DNA of 64,000 bases from Caryophanales bacterium (lineage in GTDB: Bacteria; Bacillota; Bacilli; JARBTR01), in NCBI GenBank assembly GCA_029240105.1, contig JARBTR010000008.1:1-64000 (forward strand), given 5' to 3'. Under the pieces are notes generated by a model, which was not told the origin of the DNA, did not search any database, and worked only from the letters and a program-made list of their open reading frames with translations. Both the position numbers and the translations under genes were made by a program. Below, piece by piece: positions 9,575-18,553 of this stretch (position 1 is its first letter; every line of letters starts with the position of its first letter).

Positions 9575-10861
9575 CTACAGTTCGACAATATATTCACCAT
9601 ACACCCTTTGAAAAATTTCTTTATAATCATTTAAGATTTTACTTTCATCCACTTGTGTAATCTTTCGGTCCCTCATAATCCACTTTCCTTTTACCATTAC
9701 ATGTTCAATCATATCTTCTCTACACTCCATTATTAAATTATGGACTACATTCGAGAATTCAATATGATTTATTAGTGGATATAATTTCGAATTTGTTCTA
9801 TTTATGAAAACTAAATCTGCATAGTACCCATCTAGAATAATGCCTATTTTATCTTCTATCCCAAATGCCTTTGCTCCATTATAGGTGACCATCTTAAATA
9901 CATCTTCTGCTGTAAACTCATTCCTTTTTGTGTTGATTTTGAGCAGGAAATATGCAAATCTCATTGCTTCCCAAATATCGTATCTTGCCCAATCAGTACC
10001 AATGCAAACATTAATATTAGCTGACAGACAATCTTTAATATTTGCAATTCCTCCACCGGCAATGTTGGATACTGGACAATGAACGATAGAAGAACCCCTA
10101 CTTCCAATGATTTTTACATCCTCACTAGACAATTCTACGCAATGGAACAATACTGTTTTTTCATTAAGTATGTTATGTTCATCAAATAATTCGACCGTCG
10201 ATTTTCCATACTTATTGTTAATTAGTTCTTTTCTCCAATTATTTTCAAGACAATGCGTCATCATGATTGGATTATATTTTTCAATTATTTTTCTACATTG
10301 TATTAAGGTCTCTTCATCTATGTATTCTTCTTCCGGTAAGTGCCCTGTAAATTGGATTTCTTGATTAAGATCTGTATGATATTGCCCAATTTTATCTTCA
10401 ACGTCTATTACGCCTCTGATACCCAGCAGATTCATTGCTTTAATTAAATAATCCGGTTCTCTATCGGATAAACCTGAGTCACTTACAAACGTCACTCCAT
10501 TTTTAATTAAATCGATATAACCCTTTAAGCAGATAGTAAAATAATCATCTTCGCTTAGACCTTCATCTAGACTATTAAATAAAGTTGTTTGCAATTTTCC
10601 CTGCAGGGATTCTCCTCCCCACTCATTAATTGAAATTTCTTTTGAAAGTCCTTTTGCTAGTAATGACCCATTGTGATAATGCCCATTAATTAGTCCCGGA
10701 ATAATTATATATTTACTGCAATCAATAATCTCAGAAGTCCTATAGTTTTCTAAGCAAGGCTCAATATCACTAATTATTTTAATAACTCCATCAGTAATTA
10801 CTATATTTCCTTTTGCAATTTCCTGATCTTTATTTATGTAAGTAACATTAGTTAATAACAC
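9575..10861 (-). CDS. metal-dependent amidohydrolase (chlorohydrolase/deaminase subfamily)
   Basis: The product is about 428 residues from a GTG at 10861 placed five bases after GAGGTGAT; an alternative GTG three codons upstream has no spacing to a site. It has the amidohydrolase/TIM-barrel plan: GLINGHYHNGS (metal HxH), MMTHCLEN, LFHCVELS and IGTDWARYD (metal Asp). The C-terminus is the usual composite domain, GYYADLVFINR...VKGKWIMRDR. The SsnA/TrzA/guanine-deaminase group fits, but the substrate is not determinable. The gene is AT-rich and lies between the PAS 3' tail copy and valS-tail relic U1. Confidence 0.78.
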   Translation of the reverse strand: MLLTNVTYINKDQEIAKGNIVITDGVIKIISDIEPCLENYRTSEIIDCSKYIIIPGLINGHYHNGSLLAKGLSKEISINEWGGESLQGKLQTTLFNSLDEGLSEDDYFTICLKGYIDLIKNGVTFVSDSGLSDREPDYLIKAMNLLGIRGVIDVEDKIGQYHTDLNQEIQFTGHLPEEEYIDEETLIQCRKIIEKYNPIMMTHCLENNWRKELINNKYGKSTVELFDEHNILNEKTVLFHCVELSSEDVKIIGSRGSSIVHCPVSNIAGGGIANIKDCLSANINVCIGTDWARYDIWEAMRFAYFLLKINTKRNEFTAEDVFKMVTYNGAKAFGIEDKIGIILDGYYADLVFINRTNSKLYPLINHIEFSNVVHNLIMECREDMIEHVMVKGKWIMRDRKITQVDESKILNDYKEIFQRVYGEYIVEL

Positions 10862-10908
10862 TGTTATCACCTCAAAAAATGCTTATTATGTATTTTTCAA
10901 ATCTTCTC

Positions 10909-11145
10909 TTACTTATGGTAAAGTTTACCAATCATAATCCTAAACTTTTATTTCAATTATAACAAAAACTCCACCAGTATTAGCTAGTGGAGTTTTTCTT
11001 TTGAATTTCTACATATTTTTCATTATTTCAATTCTGTTTCAACTGCTGTGCGTTTTACGAAATAGCACCTCAGAGCGGATGTTACGTACTGCGCGAATGA
11101 TTTCAACTAAAACTTCATGTCTTTTACTGTTGCCTTGTTAAATAA
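10909..11145 (-). repeat. valS-tail relic U1: boundary motif, terminator and valS 3' fragments
   Basis: From left to right this holds the boundary motif (ACTTATGGTAAAGTTTACC), then CCTAAACTTT, then a terminator hairpin with ACTCCAC facing GTGGAGT (10964-11000). Next is a decayed piece of the valS 3' end (CTACA..TTTTTCATTATTTCAATTCTG). After a deletion a second valS segment follows (CCTCAGAGCGGATGTTACG, then GCGCGAATGATTTCAAC). The valS pieces correspond to 43723-43765 and 44127-44200 of the intact gene. The relic lies between the intact PAS gene and the amidohydrolase. Confidence 0.85.
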
Positions 11146-11172
11146 TTTCCCAAATCAGATAGATATTTTTTA

Positions 11173-11649
11173 TTATTCAGGCTTTACGGCTTTAAATTCG
11201 TCAATCGTATCAGGTGTATTTTTACCTTCTTTTCCTTGGAAAAGATCCATATTAACGGTCACATCCATACAACCAAGGTATTTTCCATTTTCATCGCGCA
11301 CTGCCATGAATTTTTGATAAATTTGGCCCGTTTCACCTGATTTTTTCGGGAACCAAAATTCCCATTCGTCGCGCTTACCAGAACGGAAATCACTTAGCAA
11401 TTTTTCAACATGGTGAGCCACCCTTGGGTGAAGCTCAAGTACATGTCGACCAATCGCTTCCTTACGGCGACCATGCACGCGGTCAGGATTATTTGAATAC
11501 CAGCGGAAAATATCTTTATCATCACAAAAGCCCATTTCAAATGGCAAAAGTTTGATGATTGAATCCAACGTGCTTGCTTTAATTGGACCCGTTTCAAAAT
11601 TAATCACAGCTTCAGGACTAATTAGATCTGATAATTTTTCTTCAAACAT
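11173..11649 (-). CDS. PAS-domain protein (DUF438-type PAS)
   Basis: The 158-residue product starts at an ATG with AAAGGAGAT upstream. After about 30 residues comes IIKLLPFEMGFCDDKDIFRW. It continues with a PAS core including GRHVLELHP, FRSGKRDEWEFWF and MAVRDENGKYLGCMDVTVNM. This single PAS domain resembles the one ending DUF438 proteins. No output domain is present, so it may bind a ligand or a partner. The region upstream has TGTGATTCCAATCATA on the minus strand (11776-11791), one base from an Fnr/Crp palindrome. A truncated copy of its 3' half lies at 9303. Confidence 0.75.
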   Translation of the reverse strand: MFEEKLSDLISPEAVINFETGPIKASTLDSIIKLLPFEMGFCDDKDIFRWYSNNPDRVHGRRKEAIGRHVLELHPRVAHHVEKLLSDFRSGKRDEWEFWFPKKSGETGQIYQKFMAVRDENGKYLGCMDVTVNMDLFQGKEGKNTPDTIDEFKAVKPE

Positions 11650-11853
11650 ATATAAATCTCCTTTATGAGAATAAAATGATAGAAATCTAGTAAATTACCT
11701 GCATTTCTTGTAGTTTCTGTACACTACTAGAGTTTCCTCTTGATAACTATTCTCACAGTTTTTCACACTTTATAATATGATTGGAATCACATTTTTTTAG
11801 TTACATAGTAATTACTCGTTCTATGGATAGAAAAAACACTTCTGATACAGTAT

Positions 11854-11899
11854 AAGAGCAACAAGCTCCTTTTTGTCTTACCGGGAGTTTGTTGCTCTT
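11854..11899. other. long hairpin in the 11650-12177 gene-free stretch
   Basis: AAGAGCAACAAGCTCC faces GGAGTTTGTTGCTCTT, a stem of about 16 bp without a T run on either side. It may be a decayed terminator or a transcript-end structure. The rest of 11650-12070 is AT-rich sequence in which I see no gene. Confidence 0.5.
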
Positions 11900-12072
11900 A
11901 TTACTCTTATCCTTTTAAAATCTGCTCATTTTAAATATTCCTTGCTAGCAAACCATTAGTAAAATGACTAAATAACGGTAACACTCGCTTAAAAGTAAAC
12001 CCTCACTGGAAATTTCCTAACGGGTTTCGTTTTGAGGTGTAAAACTCAAAAGAACAATTATAATAACACATT

Positions 12073-12117
12073 AAAAGGCAAGCTAATAAGCAATTAAATT
12101 AGCACTGCCTTTTTTGT
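12073..12117 (+). terminator. rho-independent terminator of a lost gene
   Basis: AAAGGCA and CTAAT on the left pair with ATTAG and TGCC on the right, followed by six T. No gene ending here is visible upstream on the plus strand, so it looks like a remnant. Confidence 0.6.
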
Positions 12118-12177
12118 TTGGGTTATTAAATATGACACTAAAACAAACTCACAGCGTTTCTTATTTATCTGCCCAAA

Positions 12178-12274
12178 TAGTAATCCAGACAAGGCATATG
12201 TATTAGGAACACTACATGATATTGGTGACGTTGCAAATAAATTGAATATTGATATCCCACATGGTACTGTTTAA
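12178..12274 (+). pseudogene. fragment of an HD-domain phosphohydrolase
   Basis: In one frame the segment reads SNPDKAYVLGTLHDIGDVAN and ends at a stop 14 codons later. The motif AYVLGxLHDIG is the metal-binding core of HD-domain proteins and parallels AYILGLLHDIG of the complete HD gene at 15830-16423. There is no start or ribosome-binding site and only about 32 codons remain. The sequence is too different to be a recent copy of that gene. Confidence 0.6.
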
Positions 12275-12327
12275 AAAGTAAAGAATTGGTAGAAAAAATA
12301 CGTTTACATTTCAGAGTGGTGAAGAGA

Positions 12328-12780
12328 ATGAAAGTCATATCGGTAAAGAGATCTCCTGAGTATAAAGAAATGGCAATTAAATATTTTCAAAGCAAATGGG
12401 CTTCACCGAATAGCATGATGGTTTACGAGGATTGCATAAAAAATTGTATTACTACTTCTAATCCACTACCACAATGGTATCTGTTAATGGACAATGAAAA
12501 GGTAATTGGTTGCGCAGGACTTATCACAAATGATTTTATTAGCCGAATGGATTTATACCCTTGGGTTTGTGCTGTTTATATTGAAGAAGGACATAGAGGA
12601 AATGAATATGGCTCGCTTTTGTTAGAACAAGCAAAAATAGACGCAAAATTAGGCGGTTTTTCTAACCTATACCTCTGCACCGACCACATTGGATATTATG
12701 AAAAATACGGATTTAATTTTATTGGTATTGGCTATCATCCATGGGGGAGTAGCTCTCGTATTTATAGTACTACTTTATAA
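12328..12780 (+). CDS. GNAT-family N-acetyltransferase
   Basis: The ATG at 12328 follows GGTGAAGAG and gives 150 residues starting MKVISVKRSPEY. An earlier TTG in frame is not supported. The acetyl-CoA site motif appears as VYIEEGHRGNEYGSLLLEQA (R/Q-x-x-G-x-G/A type), followed by YYEKYGFNFIG, the usual GNAT ending. Substrate unknown. A terminator follows directly (12787-12813). The gene runs opposite to most of the island. Confidence 0.78.
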   Translation: MKVISVKRSPEYKEMAIKYFQSKWASPNSMMVYEDCIKNCITTSNPLPQWYLLMDNEKVIGCAGLITNDFISRMDLYPWVCAVYIEEGHRGNEYGSLLLEQAKIDAKLGGFSNLYLCTDHIGYYEKYGFNFIGIGYHPWGSSSRIYSTTL

Positions 12781-12786
12781 TTACTT

Positions 12787-12813
12787 AAAGAGCTTGGATT
12801 CCAAGCTCTTTTG
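12787..12813 (+). terminator. rho-independent terminator after the GNAT gene
   Basis: AAAGAGCTTGG and CCAAGCTCTTTT form an almost perfect stem with a very short loop and a short T run. The following 150 bases up to 12963 show no gene that I trust. Confidence 0.8.
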
Positions 12814-12963
12814 TTGTGAGTTGAATTGTAATTTGCGTTGCCAAAAATCCTTTGGATGTTTTCCAAACAATTTTTTAACGTGGTTAGTACTTGAAAAAGG
12901 CAGTATTCTATTCTCAAAATTAAACATTACTAAAGCAGCAATTTTTCTGGGATGAAAGAATGT

Positions 12964-13848
12964 CTACCAAACCTTGTTCCACATCTCACGTTGACATACT
13001 GTTTCAAAGCCTATACTGTGATAGAATTTCCTATTTCCTCCAAAACAGTAGGTTGCTCCGTACTTTTGAGTCTTCTTCATTGCCTCTGTTAAAGCTATGG
13101 TTGCAAGACCCATTCTTCTATATTTTGGGTCTGTAGCCAGTGGTTCAAGGTAGGCGTAGTCGTTGACTCCATCCATCCACATTCCTGCAAAACAGGCATA
13201 CTCTCCATTCGGAGCCTTTATAATAGTTGTAAAATCCTTTCTAAAATGCGGTCCGCTCTGCATAAGCCTTCTGCAGTCTACATCATCATCAGGCTCGTCA
13301 CCATGATCAAAGCCTTTCCAAAGCACATCATGAATCTTTTTAAAGTCATTTTCATCATCTAACGAAATAACTGAGAAGCCCTCAGGCAGCTTACATTCCT
13401 TAAATCCCTTTTCATAATTAAAAACTGTAATGTCTTCAGTATATTCTTTATTGTAGCCTCTTTCTGCAAGGACCTCCTTGAGCTCTATCTCATAGTCATA
13501 GAGCCATACATCAAGGCTTCTTTTGCCTCCGTCAACAACCTTAGAAAGCTCTCTTTCTGAGTACTCTAGCATCATAGGTTTCATGTGCTGATAACCTAGC
13601 TTTGTCATCACAAAGGTTTCTCCTAAACCCATTTCATAGCTTGCAACAGCTACTATTTGCCCATCTTCTTCCCATATTCCAAATCTATGTGTCTTCTTAT
13701 GATCAAAAAATGGATGGGTGTGTGCGTACTCAAAATAGGGCTGCTGAATGTTCCCATTCTGCTGGTACTTACTAAAATTTTGACGTAGAAACTCGCTTAC
13801 AGGTTCAAAATCGCATAATAGTTTGTAATTTCTAAAAGTTATAGCCAT
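12964..13848 (-). CDS. GNAT-family N-acetyltransferase, two-domain type
   Basis: The ATG at 13848 has GGGAGA about nine bases upstream and gives 294 residues. The N-terminal half includes HPFFDHKKTHRFGIWEEDGQIV, and the C-terminal GNAT core has DYAYLEPLATDPKYRRMGLA and YHSIGFETV. The arrangement suggests a tandem or enlarged acetyltransferase. The acceptor is unknown. It is the only gene between relics U1/PAS and U2 on the minus strand. Confidence 0.75.
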   Translation of the reverse strand: MAITFRNYKLLCDFEPVSEFLRQNFSKYQQNGNIQQPYFEYAHTHPFFDHKKTHRFGIWEEDGQIVAVASYEMGLGETFVMTKLGYQHMKPMMLEYSERELSKVVDGGKRSLDVWLYDYEIELKEVLAERGYNKEYTEDITVFNYEKGFKECKLPEGFSVISLDDENDFKKIHDVLWKGFDHGDEPDDDVDCRRLMQSGPHFRKDFTTIIKAPNGEYACFAGMWMDGVNDYAYLEPLATDPKYRRMGLATIALTEAMKKTQKYGATYCFGGNRKFYHSIGFETVCQREMWNKVW

Positions 13849-13978
13849 AAATCCCACTCTCCCAATTATTGATAATTAATTATATGAATTCTACAGTCAA
13901 GTTAGGAGGGCAATTTCTATTTAAGTTGTTTTTACAGTAATCAATAAAATAAAAAACTCCCAATAGGTTAATAAACTT

Positions 13979-14190
13979 TACATATGGTACGTTTCTCTCA
14001 TTACAATCTTTAAAATTAATACTATTTTTATAACAAATCCTCCACTTCCTCCATTTTATAACAAAAAAATCCACTAGATTTATCCAGTGGAATTACTTTT
14101 TTATGCAAATTTCTACAAACTTTCATTTCTTTAATTCTTGCATCAAGTGCTGAAAAGAAGATGCTATCTAAAATAGGTCATTTTGACGCA
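13979..14190 (-). repeat. valS-tail relic U2
   Basis: It opens with a divergent boundary motif (CATATGGTACGTTTCTC). The terminator region is CATTTTATAACAAAAAAATC followed by CCACTAGATTTATCCAGTGG. After that comes a short valS 3' piece with CTACAAACTTTCATTTCTT and AATTCTTGCATCAAGTGCTG (about 14113-14155). Homology is then lost. Thus only the terminator and the last dozen or so valS codons survive. A 64-codon open frame across it is not a gene. Confidence 0.8.
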
Positions 14191-14263
14191 TTTTAGACAA
14201 CCCCTTCCGTATGTGAGCCTGTGTCAAACACTATGACGCATTCTATGTAAACCAAAGTTAATG

Positions 14264-15223
14264 CTATTTATTTACAACATTGATTTCTTTGCCGTTAATA
14301 AATGCTGTAATGTTTGCGGCCGTAAGTTCGACCAGCCTTTGCCGTGATTCAAAGCGTCTCCAACCAATATGAGGAGTCATAATGACATTGTCCATGAAGA
14401 ACAACGGATTATCCAAAGCAGGCGGCTCAGTTTCTTGAACATCCAGCCCCGCACCAGCCAATTTTCCTGTCTTTAGAGCTTCAATCAAATCAGCTTCGTT
14501 GATGATGGCCCCTCGCGAAGTATTGACGATATATGCTGAAGGTTTGATAAGCTTTAGCGTTTCCTTATTAATCAAGTGCTTTGTAGATGGCATTAGTGGG
14601 CAATGAATCGTGATAAAATCACTCTGCTTTAGTAATTCTTCCAGAGAAACAAACTGAACTGCTGATTCGCCCCATGGCTTCGCAAACGGATCGAAAACAA
14701 TGATGTTCATGCCTAGAGCCAGTGCTACCTTAATTGTGGCACGGCCAATGGCACCAGCACCGATAACCCCTAGCGTCTTACCGGTTACCTCAAAGTGCGG
14801 CACCTGTAGGGCTTTCGTAAAATTATCAAAGTTACCCCTTTGTAGCATGTTTTGCTGCTGGATTAGAGAAGCACTCAAATTTAGAATGAGTGTAATGGCC
14901 ATATGAGCAACCGCATCAGTGCTATAAGATGGCACATTGCACACTGCGATATTCTTTTCCCTTGCAGCTTCAATGTCAATGTTATTATAGCCAGTTCCTG
15001 CTTCACAGATAATTTCAACTGATTCGGGGAATTTTGAGATCAAATCTCTTCCTACAGGTAGTTCCTTCGTAATAACAATATTCTGGCCCTGAACTCGCTC
15101 AAGAATCTGCTCGTCGGTACTATCTTCGTATTTTGTGAATTCAGTTATGTCAGATAAGAATGAATAATTCAACTTTTGGTCAAAGTCTAATTTCGCTGAA
15201 TTTAGAAAGACTGCTTTCTTCAT
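14264..15223 (-). CDS. D-2-hydroxyacid dehydrogenase
   Basis: The 319-residue product starts at an ATG with GGAGG upstream. The NAD-binding fingerprint is TLGVIGAGAIGRATIKVALALG. Catalytic residues are visible as NTSRGAIIN (Arg), DVQETEPP (Glu) and MTPHIGWR (His). The family reduces 2-oxo acids such as hydroxypyruvate, glyoxylate or pyruvate; the substrate is open. It lies downstream of the small lipoprotein gene with 105 bases between them. That gap contains only a weak ATACAAG/CTTGTAT hairpin. Confidence 0.85.
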   Translation of the reverse strand: MKKAVFLNSAKLDFDQKLNYSFLSDITEFTKYEDSTDEQILERVQGQNIVITKELPVGRDLISKFPESVEIICEAGTGYNNIDIEAAREKNIAVCNVPSYSTDAVAHMAITLILNLSASLIQQQNMLQRGNFDNFTKALQVPHFEVTGKTLGVIGAGAIGRATIKVALALGMNIIVFDPFAKPWGESAVQFVSLEELLKQSDFITIHCPLMPSTKHLINKETLKLIKPSAYIVNTSRGAIINEADLIEALKTGKLAGAGLDVQETEPPALDNPLFFMDNVIMTPHIGWRRFESRQRLVELTAANITAFINGKEINVVNK

Positions 15224-15328
15224 ATGTAACCTCCAAATTAAAATGTGAATTTAAAACTCTAGTGTGCTGTCTTTGCCACTAATTATAATTCCCTGGTTTT
15301 TAATATACAAGTGGACTTGTATTTGCAA

Positions 15329-15703
15329 TTACTTATTGGAACTTCCCCTATTAAATGTAATTTGGTCACCGTCAACAAGCAATAAGAGGGTTTTACCATC
15401 TTCAGTGATGTCGATAAACTTCATTGTGCTTGATTTACTGTTAAATGAAAATTCATGGCTTTCTGCATTGTATGTATAGCTCTTACACAAATCAAAATCG
15501 TGATAAGGGTTGCCAGAAGACGGACTATAATAGGAAATGGACCCATCTTCCCCTAAAAACAATCTATAATCACGTCCATCATCATCTTGAAGCCATTCAA
15601 CACCTGCAACTCCTTCTGGTAATGGAGTTTGTTTCTGCGTTTCCTTTTCTCCACATCCGCTCAAAAGAATGATGCATAGTATCATCCACATCCATCTTTT
15701 CAT
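15329..15703 (-). CDS. small lipoprotein of unknown function
   Basis: The ATG at 15703 follows AAGGAG. The product (124 residues) has a type II signal peptide, MKRWMWMILCIILLSGCGEK, with lipobox LSGC. The mature part contains GVEWLQDDDGRDYRLFLGED and ends in a beta-rich domain. I do not recognise the family. Anchoring to the outer face of the membrane is predicted. Confidence 0.7.
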   Translation of the reverse strand: MKRWMWMILCIILLSGCGEKETQKQTPLPEGVAGVEWLQDDDGRDYRLFLGEDGSISYYSPSSGNPYHDFDLCKSYTYNAESHEFSFNSKSSTMKFIDITEDGKTLLLLVDGDQITFNRGSSNK

Positions 15704-15792
15704 GTGTTCTCCTTTTTGTATCATTCTATACTAAATAGCTTTATAAAAACGCTAACTTATTCCCACTCTCTGTAAAAAAGTCTAATTATTTG

Positions 15793-15829
15793 TGATAAGG
15801 TTCACCGTATCGGTTAAGGGGTAGTGGAT
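15793..15829 (-). repeat. isolated boundary motif (no terminator or valS piece)
   Basis: GTGATAAGGTTCACCGTATC matches the motif that opens the valS-tail relics (consensus ACTTATGGTAcGGTTCACCG). It sits directly against the stop codon of the HD gene, which reads away to the right on the minus strand. Confidence 0.6.
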
Positions 15830-16423
15830 TTACTTACCCCATAAAACTTTATCATCACTGGTAATTTCGTAAATGTTTTGACCTGTTTTAACTTCAAAAT
15901 ACTCTTTGAGTTTAAGATTCATTTGTCTTTTGTTTTCTGGATACATATTGTATCGAGTCTCAACATCATTCATCCTATCAATCATGTTCACGACGCCATT
16001 TGGAGATGCTAGACAATCGCAGAGCTGTATTAATCTGTCATAGTCATCATATTCTAATTTACTAAGTTCAGTTTTTAACATTTCAACTTCTTCGATAGTA
16101 ATATCGAATTTTCCAATGTAGGTGTTAATATCCTTTGTTGAAAATGAGTGAGTAAGACATATTCTTGCCATCTCATCATATCCAAGTGAGTTCATATAGT
16201 TATAACCATCAAGTACATGGCCTAGATGTTTTACTCCAAATCTTCTTCCAATGTCGTGAAGTAAACCTAGAATATACGCCTTTTCAGAATCCATACCTTC
16301 TATCTTTTTTGTTATTTTTTCTGCACATTCTGCAGTAAATAAGCTATGCTTTTTCCAAGGTCCAGGATTCATTTTTTCTGATTCATTTAAAATTCTTATA
16401 GCTTCTTCTCTAGTTGGATACAT
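15830..16423 (-). CDS. HD-domain metal-dependent phosphohydrolase
   Basis: The ATG at 16423 follows AGGAGG and gives 197 residues starting MYPTREEAIRILNESEK. HD-domain metal ligands are visible: KKHSLFTAECAEKI (first His), AYILGLLHDIGRRFG (HD) and HLGHVLDGYNYM. Relatives act on nucleotides or phosphoesters, but the exact substrate cannot be told. It is bracketed on both sides by isolated boundary motifs (15793 and 16448), as if it were a one-gene unit. Confidence 0.75.
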   Translation of the reverse strand: MYPTREEAIRILNESEKMNPGPWKKHSLFTAECAEKITKKIEGMDSEKAYILGLLHDIGRRFGVKHLGHVLDGYNYMNSLGYDEMARICLTHSFSTKDINTYIGKFDITIEEVEMLKTELSKLEYDDYDRLIQLCDCLASPNGVVNMIDRMNDVETRYNMYPENKRQMNLKLKEYFEVKTGQNIYEITSDDKVLWGK

Positions 16424-16447
16424 GGATTTCCTCCTGGTTTGCAAAGG

Positions 16448-16490
16448 TTACTTATGGTAAGGTTCACTGTAACGTAAAGGGTAAATAAAT
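16448..16490 (-). repeat. isolated boundary motif
   Basis: TTACTTATGGTAAGGTTCAC is followed by TGTAACG. This is the same motif as at 15793 and 39243 and at the left edge of relics U1, U4, U5 and U7. It lies between the HD gene and the next gene's stop codon. Confidence 0.65.
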
Positions 16491-17639
16491 TTATACCTGT
16501 TTTTCTGCGTCTGTTTTTTGTTCTAGGAACCAATAGAACGGATACGACAGTTGAAAAAACTTTAGACATATGCCATCTTTAGTTTCTTCACCTAATCCCA
16601 TAATCCTAAATGGAAAAATTGCTTTATCTGATTGAGATGCCTCTCTAATTACATAGGCTAAGTCTCTGCGTATTTTAAAAAGTGTCTCTTTTGTCAGTTC
16701 CGATTTCTCGTTCTTATTTATACCTTTTAATACATTTTCTATTTCAGAATCAAGAGAAACATCTTTAGTGAACTCACCTGAACCACAGAATATAAAACAA
16801 CCATATTCTTTTTTAACAATTAAGTTTTCTAAGCAAAGTATAGTTTTATAACCTGATATTTTGAGATAGTGGTCAAAATCACATCCATTCATTCTTTTTC
16901 CACATGTTCCAAGGTACCGCTTGATTTCATCTAAAATTAGCATATTTTGGTAATTGTTATTACAGAATTCAACAATTTTCCCTTTCAACTTGTTTTGATC
17001 CTGTACACTTGAATTAGAAATGTACCTTCTAATTTTTGAATGTTCTGATCTTAACTTTTGCTGCATCTCAACATCAGAATCTGTTCTAACATCTGGAAAA
17101 GATGTAGTAAATGGAAAAGAGAACTGCAATACTTCTATATTTGTATCATTTTCATCATTTTTTACTAATCCTGATATGGTTATATCCCAAAGATATTTCC
17201 TCTCCCCTACTTCTCTACTATGTAGTAAAGTCGATAAGTTCCAAAGAATATCTCCAGCTTTAGCGAGATTATTTTTCGTGCTTCGAGCTATTCTTTTTAC
17301 TGAGTCAAAATATCTTCGATATCTTTCTTCACTATCTTGAAAGGAAAACTCAACGCTTGCATTTACATAAAACCATGTGTAAGTAGCTTTTTCTCCTATT
17401 ACTAAACTGTGTGGATCAATTAAAACATTCCCCCAGTATTTCCAATCGTCAATGAATAGTTGCTTTACATCAGATTCACCAAAGCACCACTCATCAATAC
17501 TTGTTCCTATTATGATGGGGTTGCTCCTTTCTCCAAACAAAGTGTTATAAAGGGTTTCAATGTTTTGGGTATCTCTTTCTATGTAGCATTTTTTTAGAAA
17601 TTCGACTTTATCAGTGATTTGTTGCTTATAGTCTTTCAT
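16491..17639 (-). CDS. uncharacterised protein with possible NTF2/SnoaL-like N-terminal domain
   Basis: The 382-residue product starts at an ATG with AAGGGG upstream. Residues about 10-100 (EFLKKCYIERDTQNIETLY, IIIGTSIDEWCFG, TYTWFYVNASVEFSF) have the pattern of an NTF2/SnoaL-like cone fold, as seen in small ketosteroid-isomerase relatives. The middle repeats a similar beta pattern (LWDITISGLVKND). The C-terminal part contains CLENLIVKKEYGCFIFCGSGEFT. No catalytic motif is evident. Cytoplasmic; function unknown. Confidence 0.5.
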   Translation of the reverse strand: MKDYKQQITDKVEFLKKCYIERDTQNIETLYNTLFGERSNPIIIGTSIDEWCFGESDVKQLFIDDWKYWGNVLIDPHSLVIGEKATYTWFYVNASVEFSFQDSEERYRRYFDSVKRIARSTKNNLAKAGDILWNLSTLLHSREVGERKYLWDITISGLVKNDENDTNIEVLQFSFPFTTSFPDVRTDSDVEMQQKLRSEHSKIRRYISNSSVQDQNKLKGKIVEFCNNNYQNMLILDEIKRYLGTCGKRMNGCDFDHYLKISGYKTILCLENLIVKKEYGCFIFCGSGEFTKDVSLDSEIENVLKGINKNEKSELTKETLFKIRRDLAYVIREASQSDKAIFPFRIMGLGEETKDGICLKFFQLSYPFYWFLEQKTDAEKQV

Positions 17640-17682
17640 CTCAGAACCCCTTGTTTCACATTTATTTAAGTTACTTAGCCCC

Positions 17683-17965
17683 TACTTATGATAAGTTTCT
17701 TTGATTCTGATCCTAAAACTTCACTTCCACATTATAACAAAAACTCCCTTGGAATTTTTTCCAAGGGATTATATTAATTTTCTACAAATTTCTACAAGCT
17801 TATCATTTCAATATACCATCTAATGATAGGATGATTTCAGCGCCTGTTACGACTGCTGTCATTACCTATTCGATCCCAGGCGGGTTCACTCCGATAATAG
17901 TTCTTCTGTGTTACAGAAGCATTCGATATAGGCTTTGTTTAGATTTTTGTGTCAACCTATTAATA
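17683..17965 (-). repeat. valS-tail relic U4
   Basis: It starts with the boundary motif CTACTTATGATAAG, then CCTAAAACTTCACTTCCAC. The terminator has a different stem from valS, CCCTTGG facing CCAAGGG (17743-17770). After CTACAAATTTCTACAAGCTTATC most of the terminal coiled-coil coding is deleted. Recognisable valS coding then resumes for about 130 bases (17825-17960: GGATGATTTCAGCGCCTG, GTTACAGAAGC, TATAGGCTTTG), matching 43937-44060. Confidence 0.85.
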
Positions 17966-17991
17966 ATCGCAAACAATCTACTGCAAAATGG

Positions 17992-18543
17992 TTAATAAGT
18001 AATCTCTCCTAGAGATTCTTTAAAATTCACTGCATTTGACTCAACATATTTTTTTACATTTGCTATTTTCTTGCTGCTTAAATTCTTAAAATAGATGTTA
18101 ACCCTATTATTTTTTTCATCTAATTCTAAAGAAGTGATTTTTAATCTCTCCATTTTCGGAGTTAAATTGTCAATGATAGAATACAAATGTTTAATTGGAT
18201 ATTCAACATATTTAATATGAAAACCTGCGCTTTCAAGTTCTTGAATATTTAATGTTTTTTCACCTTTTACGATACATAAAGTTAAAATGGAGTTTTCATC
18301 GATAAAAAGTCCCCCAAAAGAATTCGGATAATCTTTTTTTAACCTTTTAAGTGTATTTTGACTATCGATATCAAAACTTTTGTTCAATTGTTCATTTATT
18401 GGATTACCGATTACATTGTCATTTTTACTAATTTTTTTTTGCATCATTCCAGAATAATTATTACCTACAATAAAGATTGCTGAAAATAAAATTACTACTA
18501 TTAAAGTTAAAGAATATTTATTTAGTGTAAAATTTTCTTTCAA
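17992..18543 (-). CDS. membrane-anchored hypothetical protein
   Basis: It starts at TTG 18543, with AAGGGATG just upstream, and encodes 183 residues. Residues about 10-30 are a signal anchor (LTLIVVILFSAIFIVGNNYSG). The extracytoplasmic part contains KRLKKDYPNSFGGLFIDEN and YVEYPIKHLYSIIDNLTPKM, with no known domain. The stop of the truncated gene at 18554 lies 11 bases before the start, so the two were probably one operon in their source. Confidence 0.6.
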   Translation of the reverse strand: MKENFTLNKYSLTLIVVILFSAIFIVGNNYSGMMQKKISKNDNVIGNPINEQLNKSFDIDSQNTLKRLKKDYPNSFGGLFIDENSILTLCIVKGEKTLNIQELESAGFHIKYVEYPIKHLYSIIDNLTPKMERLKITSLELDEKNNRVNIYFKNLSSKKIANVKKYVESNAVNFKESLGEITY

Positions 18544-18553
18544 TTTTCATCCC

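Noticed and set aside
12689..12955. 88-codon plus-strand frame
   Set aside because: It overlaps the GNAT gene end in another frame and crosses its terminator.
13880..14074. 64-codon minus-strand frame
   Set aside because: It lies inside valS-tail relic U2 and consists of terminator and flank sequence.
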